64,000 bases of DNA from NCBI RefSeq assembly GCF_000826545.1, contig NZ_CDME01000011.1, positions 1,502,657-1,566,656 of the forward strand. Direction: 5' to 3'. Below the pieces are notes generated by a model, which worked only from the letters and a program-made list of their open reading frames with translations, did not search any database and was not told where the DNA came from. This stretch comes from Kibdelosporangium sp. MJ126-NF4 (GTDB lineage Bacteria > Actinomycetota > Actinomycetes > Mycobacteriales > Pseudonocardiaceae). Below are positions 41,153 through 50,141 of the stretch, piece by piece (position 1 is the first letter of the stretch; the number at the start of each line of letters is the position of its first letter). A program made the translations under genes and the position numbers.

Positions 41153-42180
41153 GGCCGCGGCCGTGCTTCGACGAGACTGAACGCGGTGTCCGTCGGCAGG
41201 ACCCTGGTCATCTCGTAGCCCGCCGCCGCGAACACCGCGGCGTACTGCGCCTCGGTGCGAATGTTGCCGTTCATGGTGATCGTCATGACCAGGTCGAAGT
41301 TCTTGACGAACCGCGGCGCCTTGGTGTCCCTGATGAACTCGGCCGCGACGAACTTGGCCTGCGGTGAGGTCTCCCGGCAGCGGCGCAGCAACTGGATCAC
41401 CGACTGGTCCGGCCAGCTGTGCATGACCTGCTTGACCACGTAGGTGTCCACACCGGACGGGACGGCCTCGAAGAAGTCGGCGCCGTGCAGGGTGAGCCGC
41501 CCGGAAGCCAGCAACGGAGCCAGTTCCGCACTGGTGCGGGCCTGCTCGATCACGGCGGGCAGGTCGGCGAGAATCCCCCGACCGAGACCGGGATACGTCT
41601 CCAGGATCGCCCGCAGGTACGTGCCGGTGCCGCCGCCGAGGTCGGCGATCACACCGCTGTCGGCGAACTCCGGGAACGAGGCGGCAACCTGGTCGCTCAG
41701 CGCCTCGGAGAAGTCCCGCATCGCGTCGTTGAACACGGACCCGGCCGCCGGGTCCGTACCGAGGTAGGCCCACAACGACATGCCGTGTGCCAGTTCGAAA
41801 CCCGGCTTCCCCGTGGTCAGGCCATCGGGGAGACAGGACCACGAGTTCCACAGCCACGGTTCACCGACCAGGTGTGCCATCGAGTACTGGGAGCGTGGAA
41901 AACCCTTGCGCAGCAGATGCGACAGCCGTGAGTTGGCGAAGACGTCCGGCCCGGTCTCCCGGAAGACGCCCTCCTCGGCGAGCAGCCGGAGCACCTTGCC
42001 GAGCTGCACCTCATCGGTGCCGGTTCGCTCGGCGAGGTGCCGCACGGACATACTCCCGTCCGCCAGCACATCGGCCAGCCCATGCCGCGCCGCGACCGAG
42101 ATGCACAGCGCGGTTGTCGGGAACATCAGCTGCGAGAGTGCGAATGCGTCCGCTGCGTCTGGCGCGTGCCCCTCGCCCAT
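41149..42180 (-). CDS. SAM-dependent O-methyltransferase (small-molecule type)
   Basis: A 343-residue two-domain enzyme of the plant-COMT/TcmN-type group: an N-terminal winged-helix dimerisation domain (GLADVLADGSMSVRHLAERTGTDEVQLGKVLRLLAEEGVF) and a Rossmann SAM domain with IADLGGGTGTYLRAI, then LHGADFFEAVPSGVDTYVVKQVMHSWPD with the His near the active site. It should methylate a phenolic oxygen of the polyketide. I start at the ATG at 42180, at the family N-terminus; an upstream frame to 42282 shows no similarity. Divergent from the P450 gene across 212 bases. Confidence 0.92.
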   Translation of the reverse strand: MGEGHAPDAADAFALSQLMFPTTALCISVAARHGLADVLADGSMSVRHLAERTGTDEVQLGKVLRLLAEEGVFRETGPDVFANSRLSHLLRKGFPRSQYSMAHLVGEPWLWNSWSCLPDGLTTGKPGFELAHGMSLWAYLGTDPAAGSVFNDAMRDFSEALSDQVAASFPEFADSGVIADLGGGTGTYLRAILETYPGLGRGILADLPAVIEQARTSAELAPLLASGRLTLHGADFFEAVPSGVDTYVVKQVMHSWPDQSVIQLLRRCRETSPQAKFVAAEFIRDTKAPRFVKNFDLVMTITMNGNIRTEAQYAAVFAAAGYEMTRVLPTDTAFSLVEARPRP

Positions 42181-42392
42181 GAGCTCTGCCCTGCTTTCTG
42201 TGCATGTGGTGTCGGTGGTGGTTCCGGCACCCCAGCATTCAGCGCGAACGCCACCCAGTCGTGAGGCACACGTCCCACCCACCTGGGAATCTTGCTGGGG
42301 ATTCCCGTTCGGACAGGACTTGGCGTAGATGTGGCTGGGACGGCGCGCGTGTCACGGTGGCTCTCACTCGTACTCGATGGCAGGGAGTCACT

Positions 42393-43604
42393 GTGGTTCA
42401 GCCTGTGGTTCAGCCGTCCGCGCTTCCGAAGCTGCCGCGCGAGCGCGTCACGCATCCGTTCGACCTTCCCCCGGCGTACGCCTCGCTGCGGCACGAGGCG
42501 CCGATCAGCCGGTTCGTCTGGCCGAACGGGGTGGCGGGCTGGCTGGTCACCACCTACGACCTGCAACGGGAAGTGCTCGCCGACAACCGGTTCAGCATCG
42601 ACCGGGCAGGCAACATGCCGCCGTCGCTCGCGCTCGGCCGCAAGCCGGTGATGATGCCGCGTTCGCTGGTGGCGATGGATCCGCCGGAGCACACCAAGTG
42701 GCGTCGGCTGATCATGAAGGACATGACGCCGGGCAGGGCGCGGGCGATGGAGCCGAGGATCGAGGCGATCACCGCCGAGCACATCGCCAGGATGCGCGAG
42801 CAGGGCCCGCCGGTCGACCTGTTGCCCGCGTTGGCGTTCGCGGTCCCGTCGGCGATCATCTGCGAACTGCTCGGCGTGCCCATCGCCGACCAGGAGTTCT
42901 TCCAGCAGCAGACGCACGTGCGCAGTTCCGTGCACAGCACCCCCGACCAGGTCGACGAGGCCACGATCGCGCTGACCGAGTACCTGCGGGGCGTGGTCGA
43001 CGAGAAGAAACGCCGCCCGGTCGACGACCTGCTCAGCCACCTCGGCCAGGGCGAGATCGACGGCGAGCCGGTGTCGCGCGAGTACATGGTCGGCATGGCC
43101 ATGCTCCTGCTGCTCGCCGGGCACGAGACCACGGCGAGCACGATCGGCGTCGGCGTGGCGAACCTGATGGGCCGCACCGAGCTGATCAAGGAGCTGGCCA
43201 CGCCGGAGAGCGCGGACCGGCTGGTGGAGGAGGTCCTGCGGATCCACTCGGTGATCCAGTACGGCGTCGTGCGCCGCGCTACCGAGGACGTGCAGGTCGG
43301 CGGCGTCCGGATCGCCGAAGGGGAGTGGGTGACGTGCCTGCTCGCCTCGGCCAACCGCGACGAGTCCAAGTATGGCTGCCCGCACGCGATCGATGTCGAG
43401 CAGTCGAAGGTCCCGCACATCACGTTCGGCTACGGCGTGCACCAGTGCCTCGGCATGAGCCTTGCCCGCGTGGAACTGCGGGTGGTGCTGCGTGCCCTGT
43501 TCGCCGAATTCCCCGACCTGCGGCCGGTCCGGCCCGTCGAGGACCTGCGCTACCGCGAGGACATGTTCGTCTACGGCTTGTACGAACTGCCCGTCGCGTG
43601 GTGA
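42393..43604 (+). CDS. Cytochrome P450
   Basis: A 403-residue bacterial class I P450. The I-helix is LLLLAGHETTAS, the ExxR motif is EEVLRIHS, and the haem loop is FGYGVHQCLGMSLARVEL with the Cys ligand. VAMDPPEHTKWRRL is the usual C-helix region. It probably hydroxylates or couples the polyketide; ferredoxin and reductase are not encoded nearby. The GTG at 42393 has AGGGAG 5 bases upstream and gives the expected length; the frame stays open to 42204 but without similarity. It is tail-to-tail with the MBL-fold gene with no gap. Confidence 0.95.
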   Translation: MVQPVVQPSALPKLPRERVTHPFDLPPAYASLRHEAPISRFVWPNGVAGWLVTTYDLQREVLADNRFSIDRAGNMPPSLALGRKPVMMPRSLVAMDPPEHTKWRRLIMKDMTPGRARAMEPRIEAITAEHIARMREQGPPVDLLPALAFAVPSAIICELLGVPIADQEFFQQQTHVRSSVHSTPDQVDEATIALTEYLRGVVDEKKRRPVDDLLSHLGQGEIDGEPVSREYMVGMAMLLLLAGHETTASTIGVGVANLMGRTELIKELATPESADRLVEEVLRIHSVIQYGVVRRATEDVQVGGVRIAEGEWVTCLLASANRDESKYGCPHAIDVEQSKVPHITFGYGVHQCLGMSLARVELRVVLRALFAEFPDLRPVRPVEDLRYREDMFVYGLYELPVAW

Positions 43605-44360
43605 TCAGAACTCGGCTGTCTCACCCGACTTGAGCAGCACGAGCCGGTCGCCGAGGTCGCGCTTGGCGAAGGCGTCGCGGATCGTGCCGGGCCCCTGCGT
43701 GAAGTGCTCCCAGCCCTCGATATGAACGGGGACAACGGCTTGCGCGTCGAGGATCTCGGCGGCACGGGCGGCGTGGTCGCTGGTGAGCGTCAGGTAGGCG
43801 TTCATCACCGGCACGCGTGCCCCGCCCGCGAACAGGACCGCGACGTCGATCGGCCCGGTGTGGTACGCGACTTCCTCGACGACCTCCAGGGAGGCGTTGT
43901 CGCCGCTGACGTACACGGTCGGAAGTCCATCGCCGGACAGCACGAACCCGATGACCTCACCGACCACCGCCTCGGCGCCCCGAGGGCCGTGCAGCGCGGG
44001 GACACCGATGATCGTCACACCGCCCACCGTGGTGCTCTGCCAGTTCGGCAGCGCCTTCGCTGTCCCGCCGAGGCGCTCCGCGCCGCCCACGGTGGTCAGC
44101 ACGAGCGGGACGTCGGCGAGCAGCTTCCGGCCGGTCGTGTCCAGGTTGTCCGGGTGCTCGTCGTGCGACAGCAGGACGACGTCCAGGTGGCCGATCTGGT
44201 CGACGGAGACTGCGGGCTGTTCGGTCTTGACCAGGCCGCGCGCGTCTCCGACGGGGTAGTCGCCCGGCGGGTCGAAGGTGGGGTCGGTGAGCAGACGCAG
44301 CCCGCCGTACTCGATGAGCGCGGTCGGACCACCGATCAACTGGATCTTGGTTGAAGCCAT
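43605..44360 (-). CDS. MBL-fold metal-dependent hydrolase
   Basis: A 251-residue protein of the UlaG-like/beta-lactamase-fold group: LIGGPTALIEYGGLRLLTDPTFD, then LLSHDEHPDNLD (HxHxDN-like metal motif, here HDEHPDN), VPALHGP, and a late VPVHIEGWEHF. The substrate is unknown. The ATG at 44360 starts directly at the family N-terminus; the frame extends upstream into the regulator gene without similarity. It may be co-transcribed with the AraC/GlxA-type gene, which ends 53 bases before its start. Confidence 0.85.
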   Translation of the reverse strand: MASTKIQLIGGPTALIEYGGLRLLTDPTFDPPGDYPVGDARGLVKTEQPAVSVDQIGHLDVVLLSHDEHPDNLDTTGRKLLADVPLVLTTVGGAERLGGTAKALPNWQSTTVGGVTIIGVPALHGPRGAEAVVGEVIGFVLSGDGLPTVYVSGDNASLEVVEEVAYHTGPIDVAVLFAGGARVPVMNAYLTLTSDHAARAAEILDAQAVVPVHIEGWEHFTQGPGTIRDAFAKRDLGDRLVLLKSGETAEF

Positions 44361-44412
44361 GTCCCTATCCTGAGTCCGGTCCGCGACAGCCGGTGAGTGG
44401 CCGGGAAGTCGT

Positions 44413-45387
44413 TCACCGATCGATTCCAGCCATCCGAAAAGTGGTCCGGTACTCCTGCGGACTGACCCCGACCAGCCGCCGGAACGGCGGCCGCAGCGAC
44501 ACCGCCGACGAGAGCCCAACCTGCCGCGCGATCGTGTCGACCGACAGGTCGGTGTGCTCGAGCAGCTGCTGTGCCCGCAGGATCCGTTGGTGCAGCAACC
44601 ATTGCAGCGGGGAGACGCCGGTGGTGGCACGGAACTTCCGGTCGAACGTGCGACGGGACAGGTGCACGTGCCCAGCGAGCGCCTCGACCTCGATCACCTC
44701 ATCGAGGTGCTCCACGGCGTACGCCATCGCCCGGGACAGTTCGTCGTCCTCGGCGCGTTCGGGCACCGGCTGGTCGATGTACTGCGCCTGACCCCCACTG
44801 CGCTGCGGCGGCGTAACCATCGTGCGCGCGATCGAGGTGGCGGCGGCAGGCCCCCACAGGCGCCGCACGACATGCAGGCACGCGTCGATCCCAGCAGTGG
44901 TACCAGCGCTGGTGACCACGTCACCATCGTCAACGTAGAGCACGCTCGGATCGACCTCGACCTGGGGATACGCCGCCGCGAGCGTGGGCGCGAACGCCCA
45001 GTGTGTGCAAGCCCGCCGCCCATCGAGCAACCCGGCTGCGGCCAGAACGAACGCGCCGAGGCACAGTCCGACGATCAACGCCCCGTCCGCGTGCGCCTCC
45101 CGCAGCGCCTCGAGAACCGGCTCCGGCGGCCGTTCATGCGGGTCACGCCAGGACGGCACCACCACGATGCCAGCGTCTTTGATCGCGTCGAGCGAGTACG
45201 GCGCGTACATCCGGATGCCACCGGTGGTGATGACCGGTCCGGGCTCGGCGGCCACCGCGAGCAGCGTGAACCGAGGTATGTCGTCGGTGCACCGGTCAAC
45301 GCCGTACACGCTGATCGGCACGGACGTCTCGAACAGCGGCGCCCCATCGAACATCGTCACCGCGACCGTGGTCATGTCACGAGCCAT
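44413..45387 (-). CDS. GlxA/FtrA-type AraC-family regulator
   Basis: A 324-residue protein with an N-terminal DJ-1/PfpI-like amidotransferase fold (VAVTMFDGAPLFETSVP; Cys in VGLCLGAFVLAAAGLLDG) and a C-terminal AraC domain with two helix-turn-helix units (EALAGHVHLSRRTFDRKFRA and IARQVGLSSAVSLRPPFRRLVGVSPQEYR). It is probably a ligand-sensing activator. The starts at 45387 and 45375 are both possible. It most likely controls the neighbouring MBL gene; a link to the polyketide locus is possible but not shown. I take it as the right boundary zone of the cluster. Confidence 0.9.
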   Translation of the reverse strand: MARDMTTVAVTMFDGAPLFETSVPISVYGVDRCTDDIPRFTLLAVAAEPGPVITTGGIRMYAPYSLDAIKDAGIVVVPSWRDPHERPPEPVLEALREAHADGALIVGLCLGAFVLAAAGLLDGRRACTHWAFAPTLAAAYPQVEVDPSVLYVDDGDVVTSAGTTAGIDACLHVVRRLWGPAAATSIARTMVTPPQRSGGQAQYIDQPVPERAEDDELSRAMAYAVEHLDEVIEVEALAGHVHLSRRTFDRKFRATTGVSPLQWLLHQRILRAQQLLEHTDLSVDTIARQVGLSSAVSLRPPFRRLVGVSPQEYRTTFRMAGIDR

Positions 45388-45453
45388 ACGGTCAGGTTAG
45401 AAGTATCCCAGCGAGGACTTCACCCGGTGATCGGGAGACGCTAAGTTCGCGCG

Positions 45454-46302
45454 GTGCTTGACGAAGATGTCGCGAAGATAGTGACCGCATACCGGACGTG
45501 TGAACTCGCCACGCTTGCCAAGGACGGCACGCCGATAACCTGGCCGACAAGCCCATGGCTGCGCGACGACGGAAAACTGGTCCTCACCACGTCACTAGGC
45601 TTCCCGCAGAAGGCGTACAACGTCCGCCGAGACAACCGAGTCGCCATGCTGTTCTCCGACCCGACGGGAAGCGGACTCGACGCACCCAAGCAGGTGTTCG
45701 TGAGCGGCACGGCCAGCTGCCCGGAGGAGATCTCCACAGCGCCGGGCGAACTGACCGAATACTGGTCGATGCTGTTCGAGCGACAGCCATCCGGCAAGGC
45801 GCACCTGAGCCCCCTGATGAGGCCGTTGGGGGACTGGTACTACATGCGCCTGGTCATCACAATCACACCGGAAGCAGTGACCACCAGGCCAACGCTGGTC
45901 AGCGAGCCAAGAACCGGCCCAGGAAAGACCATTGTAGACAGTTTCGACACGGCCGTGCTCGGCGCACAGGACACGGACGGCAAACCGGTACTGATCCGCG
46001 TGCGACCCGAGCCAACCGAAGCCGGATACCAGGTGAACATCCCATCGGACATCCACCTCGAATCCGGTCCAGCGAGCCTGTTGGTGCACAGCCATGACGA
46101 AATGTTGGCAAACCTGAGGCTGGCGCTGGTACGCGGACGCCTGGCCGGAGACACGTTCACGCCGTCGCAGACCGTCGAACCCATCGGCTCAAACATGCGC
46201 GTGTTGAGGCAAGGACGAAAGAACACCAAAGAATACCTACGAAAGCGAGGGCTGAGTCGTCCAAAGGTAAACTGGGCGGCATTCACAGAACTAGTAAAAT
46301 AA
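45454..46302 (+). CDS. PPOX-type flavin/F420-binding protein with long C-terminal extension
   Basis: A 282-residue protein. Residues 1-140 are a pyridoxamine-5-phosphate-oxidase-like split barrel (TCELATLAKDGTPITWPTSPWLRDDGKLVLTTSL, KAYNVRRDNRVAML). The remaining half has no family I know and ends in a basic, lysine-rich tail (RKNTKEYLRKRGLSRPKVNW) with less GC-rich codons than neighbours. GTG start at 45454. Its stop lies only 20 bases before the left inverted repeat of the HNH element, so the element sits directly behind the gene. Single-domain PPOX proteins are about 140 residues; the doubled length is noteworthy. Confidence 0.75.
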   Translation: MLDEDVAKIVTAYRTCELATLAKDGTPITWPTSPWLRDDGKLVLTTSLGFPQKAYNVRRDNRVAMLFSDPTGSGLDAPKQVFVSGTASCPEEISTAPGELTEYWSMLFERQPSGKAHLSPLMRPLGDWYYMRLVITITPEAVTTRPTLVSEPRTGPGKTIVDSFDTAVLGAQDTDGKPVLIRVRPEPTEAGYQVNIPSDIHLESGPASLLVHSHDEMLANLRLALVRGRLAGDTFTPSQTVEPIGSNMRVLRQGRKNTKEYLRKRGLSRPKVNWAAFTELVK

Positions 46303-46322
46303 AAACCCAAATCGAAATCCTC

Positions 46323-46498
46323 AACTGGCTGGTACGTAACCAACACAGGGTAACCAGCGCTGTGACTGTAAGCCGGGGCTGGGAGTTGCACTCCAACGTA
46401 ACCAACAGCGCTAACGCAATCAGAAGTAATCCGTTCAAACCGGGCACGGCGGCGGGTGGCCCATGGGTGAGCGGAGCGTGACTCACCATCCACATCCC
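46323..46498 (+). repeat. Left 176-bp inverted repeat arm
   Basis: It begins AACTGGCTGGTACGTAACC and ends TCACCATCCACATCCC. Internally it carries repeated GTAACCA(A/G)C words, one near the outer end and others mid-arm, and a TAACCAACAGCGCTAACG segment. It matches the reverse complement of the right arm at roughly 169 of 176 positions by eye. Confidence 0.9.
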
Positions 46499-46568
46499 AC
46501 AGCGCTACTTGGGCGATTCACTCGAAAGAGTACGGGCAATAGGTGTGTTTCTTCGATAAAATGGACAC

Positions 46569-47768
46569 ATGTTCGAACAGCTCGCTGTGGCATTCCATGA
46601 ACGCCAGGCACCGCCGGATATCCCGGTGTCGCAGATGGACCGCGAACAAACCCGCAACTACATCGCCGACCGCTACCGACAACGGAACACTGTCGACGCG
46701 GAATTGATCCGGGGTTTGGCGCGTTTCGCGGAACTGCACCCACCACAGCGGCCGGGGATCGAAGTGGGTGACGGAGCGGCGGAAGACCTCGCGATCGAAC
46801 TCTGTCTGAGCCCGGTCACCACCGGCAAGCAGCTGTCTCAAGCGCAGGCCTTGGTGACGAGGCTTCCCGCCACGGTCGGTGCGATGGCGGAGGGTGAGGT
46901 GGATGTGATGCGGGCCAAGGCCATGCACGACTACACGATCGGCCTGGACGAGGACCAGGCGCTCGCGGTGGAGAAACGGGTCCTGGACGGTGGGAAGTGC
47001 GAGAACCTGACCCGGTTCAAGCACGCCATCCGCCGTGAACTGATCTGGGCTGATCCTGACGGTGAGGAGGAACGGCGCCAGTTGAAGAAGGGCGGGCGGG
47101 ATGCTGTCAAGTGGCACAAGCCCGACGGCACCTCCGCCATCACCATCACCCTGCAACCACACGAGGCGGAACAGGCCTACTTCCAACTGGACCTACTGGC
47201 CAAACTCAGCCCCAAGCCGGGCCGGAGCCGGGCGCAGGCGCGAGCGGACGTGTTCATGGACCTGGTCACCTTCAGGAGGACAGTGGATCGTCCTGCGGCG
47301 GCGGTGCATGTACTGGCGCCGATGACCACCCTGATGGGCCTCAACCGCGAACCCGGCGAGATCAGCGGCTACGGGCCGATCACGGCGGAATACGCCAGGG
47401 AACTCGCCCAACACGCCACCTGGCGACGCGTGATCACCGACCCCACCGGACAAGTCCTGGAGGTCAGCCGGAACCGGTTCGCCTCACCCAGCTTGCGACG
47501 ACACCTTCAACTCCGGGACCGAACCTGTCGTCAGCCGGGCTGCGCTGTTCCGGCCCAGCGGTGCGAGACCGATCATTCCGAGCCCCACAGCCACGGCGGG
47601 GTGACCAGTCAAGACAACTTGGCCATGTTTTGTCAGCGTCACAATCTCATGCGGCAACGCACCAACTGGCGGCTGGAGCACCCCAAGCCTGGCACCCTCG
47701 TCTTCACCACCCCGAGCAAGCAAACCCACGTCACCACGCCCCAGGCCCACGACGTCCCGCCGTTCTAA
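46569..47768 (+). CDS. DUF222 / HNH endonuclease domain protein
   Basis: A 399-residue protein: helical DUF222 region (residues about 50-290, with RGLARFAELHPPQRPG and ALVTRLPATVGAMAEGEVD) and a C-terminal HNH nuclease with zinc Cys (RTCRQPGCAVPAQRCETDHSEPH, then NLAMFCQRHNLMR). The D-H ... N ... H order fits an HNH active site, so DNA nicking or cleavage is likely. It is the only gene between two 176-base inverted repeats. ATG at 46569, 70 bases inside the left arm. Codon use fits the host, so any acquisition is old or from a relative. Confidence 0.93.
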   Translation: MFEQLAVAFHERQAPPDIPVSQMDREQTRNYIADRYRQRNTVDAELIRGLARFAELHPPQRPGIEVGDGAAEDLAIELCLSPVTTGKQLSQAQALVTRLPATVGAMAEGEVDVMRAKAMHDYTIGLDEDQALAVEKRVLDGGKCENLTRFKHAIRRELIWADPDGEEERRQLKKGGRDAVKWHKPDGTSAITITLQPHEAEQAYFQLDLLAKLSPKPGRSRAQARADVFMDLVTFRRTVDRPAAAVHVLAPMTTLMGLNREPGEISGYGPITAEYARELAQHATWRRVITDPTGQVLEVSRNRFASPSLRRHLQLRDRTCRQPGCAVPAQRCETDHSEPHSHGGVTSQDNLAMFCQRHNLMRQRTNWRLEHPKPGTLVFTTPSKQTHVTTPQAHDVPPF

Positions 47769-47779
47769 CCCGCCGCTTC

Positions 47780-47955
47780 GGGATGTGGATGGTGAGTCAC
47801 GCTCTGCTCACCAGTGGGCCACCCGCCGCCGTGCCCGGTTTGAACGGATTACTTCTGATTGCGTTAGCGCTGTTGGTTACGTTGGAGCGCAACTCCCAGC
47901 CTCGGCTCACAGTCACAGCGCTGGTTACCCTGTGTTGGTTACGTACCAGCCAGTT
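47780..47955 (-). repeat. Right 176-bp inverted repeat arm
   Basis: It starts GGGATGTGGATGGTGAGTCA 12 bases after the HNH gene stop and ends ACGTACCAGCCAGTT. Differences from the left arm cluster in three places (near 47805-47815, 47890 and 47905). A T/C-rich stretch without genes follows to 48034. Confidence 0.9.
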
Positions 47956-48034
47956 TACCTTTTCCAGCTGGCTTGCCCCTTGGTTTCTTTTTCTTTTCTC
48001 TTCCTTGCTTCTTTTTCCTTTTCGGCCGGAGTCG

Positions 48035-49120
48035 CTAACTCATTGATGTCACTGCACCGACCACCTCGGGGATCTCGAAAAGATTTCCCGTGTCACCGGT
48101 GTGCAGGAACGCCACATTGCTGCCTGGTTCGACCTTGCCGGTACGCACGTGTTCGAGCAGTCCGGCGAAGCCCTTGCCGGTGTACACCGGGCCCAAGAAC
48201 ACGCCGTCGGAAGTGGCCAGTTCCTTGATAGCCGCTACGCCCTCCGGTGACGGAACGGCGTAGTCCTCGCCGATGAACCGCTGGTCGACGTCGATCTCGG
48301 CGCGGATGACATGGTCGGCGGGCACAGGAAAACCCAGCGTCCGCAGGATGTGCTTCACCCGGTCGACGATGACGTCCTCGTTGATCCAGTCGCCCGTGCG
48401 GTAGGCACAGATCGCGATCGACCGGAACCGCACCGCACTGCCGGTCATCAGCTTCGCCGCGACGAGCCCCGGTAGCGCGGTCCCGGTCCCTGCGGTGTGA
48501 TACACGTAGTCAAGCCGGACACCGGATTCCTCGGCCTGCTCAAGCATCTCCTTGAACGTCAACGCGTGCGCCACGAAGCCGTACGGGTGAGCGCCACCGG
48601 ACGGCACGATGATCACCTTGTGCCCCAGTGCTTCCAGCTCCGCCTTGCGGGCGTTCATCGCGTCGAGCATCTGCTGCTGTTCCTCGGGTGCGTCCCAGTA
48701 CGCGCTGCCGTGGCTGGTCAGATGGTGCACCTCGACGTCCATGATCTTGTTCAGCAGCAGGTTTCCCCGGTACTCGGTGAGCTCGCCGTGACGGTCGTGA
48801 TCACGCGTGAGGTACAGGATCGGCGTCAGCCCGGCGACCCGGCAGGCCACGGCGAACTGCATCCCGGAGTTGGTGAGGTAGACACCCTGCGAGATGACGT
48901 GCGTGACGCCGTCGACCAGTGCCTGCCCGAGGATGAACTCGGCCAGGCGCGTCTTGCTGCCGCTGATCGTGCCCGGCCCGGCCATGTCCTCGCGCTTGAG
49001 GAAGAAGTTGACGCCATGTGTCGCCGACAGGTTGTCCAGGCGATGGAACGGAGTCGGATAGAAGCCGATGCGCTTGCGGGGCAGCTTCGCGATCAACCGG
49101 TCCAGTTCCGCGATGTCCAT
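48035..49120 (-). CDS. PLP-dependent D-cysteine desulfhydrase/ACC-deaminase-like enzyme
   Basis: A 361-residue fold-type II PLP enzyme. The N-terminus has YPTPFHRLDNLSATHGVNFFLKREDMAG; the PLP lysine is in GSKTRLAEF (GNKxRKxE in typical members). SQGVYLTNSGMQFAVACR and VPSGGAHPYGF are standard; HTGDTGNLFE closes it. Substrate could be D-cysteine, another D-amino acid or an ACC-like compound; the S for N change in the GNK motif hints at a different one. ATG at 49120 with ACGAGG upstream. Divergent from a LysR gene that likely controls it. Confidence 0.88.
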   Translation of the reverse strand: MDIAELDRLIAKLPRKRIGFYPTPFHRLDNLSATHGVNFFLKREDMAGPGTISGSKTRLAEFILGQALVDGVTHVISQGVYLTNSGMQFAVACRVAGLTPILYLTRDHDRHGELTEYRGNLLLNKIMDVEVHHLTSHGSAYWDAPEEQQQMLDAMNARKAELEALGHKVIIVPSGGAHPYGFVAHALTFKEMLEQAEESGVRLDYVYHTAGTGTALPGLVAAKLMTGSAVRFRSIAICAYRTGDWINEDVIVDRVKHILRTLGFPVPADHVIRAEIDVDQRFIGEDYAVPSPEGVAAIKELATSDGVFLGPVYTGKGFAGLLEHVRTGKVEPGSNVAFLHTGDTGNLFEIPEVVGAVTSMS

Positions 49121-49177
49121 GAGACCTCGTTTCCAGCGGTGAACGGGGACATGTCCCATGGTCAGCGCGGCTGAGGA

Positions 49178-49200
49178 TAAGTACAAGCGAAGAAAACTTA
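49178..49200. promoter_or_regulatory. Candidate LysR-type operator
   Basis: TAAGT-N13-ACTTA forms an interrupted dyad in the 100-base gap between the PLP enzyme and LysR genes, the position where LysR proteins bind. No experimental or family-specific consensus is available to me. Confidence 0.4.
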
Positions 49201-49220
49201 CAACAGCATTAGCTAGGCTG

Positions 49221-50141
49221 ATGTTCGTGCAGATCGAACCACGCCTGTTGGCCACGCTGGAAGCAGTCGTCCGGCTGGGATCCTTCGCGTCGGCGGCGGA
49301 AGAACTCGGCTACACCCAGTCCGCGGTGTCCCAACAGATCGCGGACCTCGAACGCCGTGCGGGACTGAGAGTCCTCGCCCGCAGGCCGGTCCGCCCGACC
49401 GCGGCCGGGACCATCCTGCTGCGAGTCGCCGGGGAGATCCGCGCATCGATGTCCCGCGCCACCGCCGAGCTCACCGCGCTCGACGACGGCCAGGCGGGCG
49501 AAGTGCGGCTGAGTGCCTTCGTGTCAGCAGCCAACAGCATCGTCCCCGCAGCACTGGCAATGCTGAGGAAAACACACCCGGGCGTGCTCGTCAGCCTCAC
49601 CCAACTGGAGACATCCGACAGCTACGACCGTCTGCTGCGCGGCGATGTCGACCTCGCCGTGACGTTCGACTACGACCGATTCCCCCAACCGCAGCCCACC
49701 GGCCTGCGCCGGACACCCCTGCACCGCGACCCGGTCGTGGTCGCCCTACCCGCCGCACACCCGTTGGCGGACAGGCAATCGGTGAGTCTCACCGACCTCG
49801 CCGACGAGTCATGGATCGGGACACCGGTCACCGACGTCCATCTCGGACTACTCGCCGAACTGGCCCGCTCACCGGGATTCAAGCCACGCCTGGCCTTCGA
49901 CGGCGACGACTTCCGAACCGTGCTGGGACTCGTCGCCCACGGCCTGGGCATCGCACCCCTGCCCACCCTGGCGCTCGCCGGTGTCGCCGAGGGCGTCGTG
50001 GCCGTGCCGATCGTCGAGGAACCACTGGTGAGGTTCCTCTACACGTGCAGGCTCGACACCACACGAGCGCCGAGCATCGTCACCCGCCTCGAACAATGCC
50101 TCGCCGCAGCGGCACAGGAGAGCGCGGCTCTGCCGCGGTGA
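49221..50141 (+). CDS. LysR-family transcriptional regulator
   Basis: A 306-residue LysR protein: N-terminal helix-turn-helix LLATLEAVVRLGSFASAAEELGYTQSAVSQQIADLERRAG and a periplasmic-binding-like effector domain (VRLSAFVSAANSIVPAALAML, VAHGLGIAPLPTLAL). It likely regulates the divergent PLP enzyme and itself. I use the ATG at 49221 at the family start; an upstream ATG at 49158 adds a tail unlike LysR proteins, and a GTG at 49227 is an alternative. Its end overlaps the convergent monooxygenase gene by 62 bases. Confidence 0.92.
   Translation: MFVQIEPRLLATLEAVVRLGSFASAAEELGYTQSAVSQQIADLERRAGLRVLARRPVRPTAAGTILLRVAGEIRASMSRATAELTALDDGQAGEVRLSAFVSAANSIVPAALAMLRKTHPGVLVSLTQLETSDSYDRLLRGDVDLAVTFDYDRFPQPQPTGLRRTPLHRDPVVVALPAAHPLADRQSVSLTDLADESWIGTPVTDVHLGLLAELARSPGFKPRLAFDGDDFRTVLGLVAHGLGIAPLPTLALAGVAEGVVAVPIVEEPLVRFLYTCRLDTTRAPSIVTRLEQCLAAAAQESAALPR

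Larger units (their letters stand above)
46323..47955. mobile_element. Inverted-repeat-flanked DUF222/HNH unit (REP13E12-like)
   Basis: A 1633-base segment consists of two 176-base arms in inverted orientation (46323-46498 and 47780-47955, only about seven differences) enclosing one DUF222/HNH endonuclease gene. The plan recalls the mycobacterial REP13E12 repeats, whose coding part also belongs to the DUF222/HNH family. I find no target-site duplication next to the arms. The unit lies between the PPOX gene and the PLP enzyme gene. That it moves, by any mechanism, is inference. Confidence 0.75.

Noticed and set aside
46569..47768. DUF222/HNH gene as a classical IS transposase
   Set aside because: There is no DDE or serine-recombinase signature; the C-terminus is an HNH nuclease.
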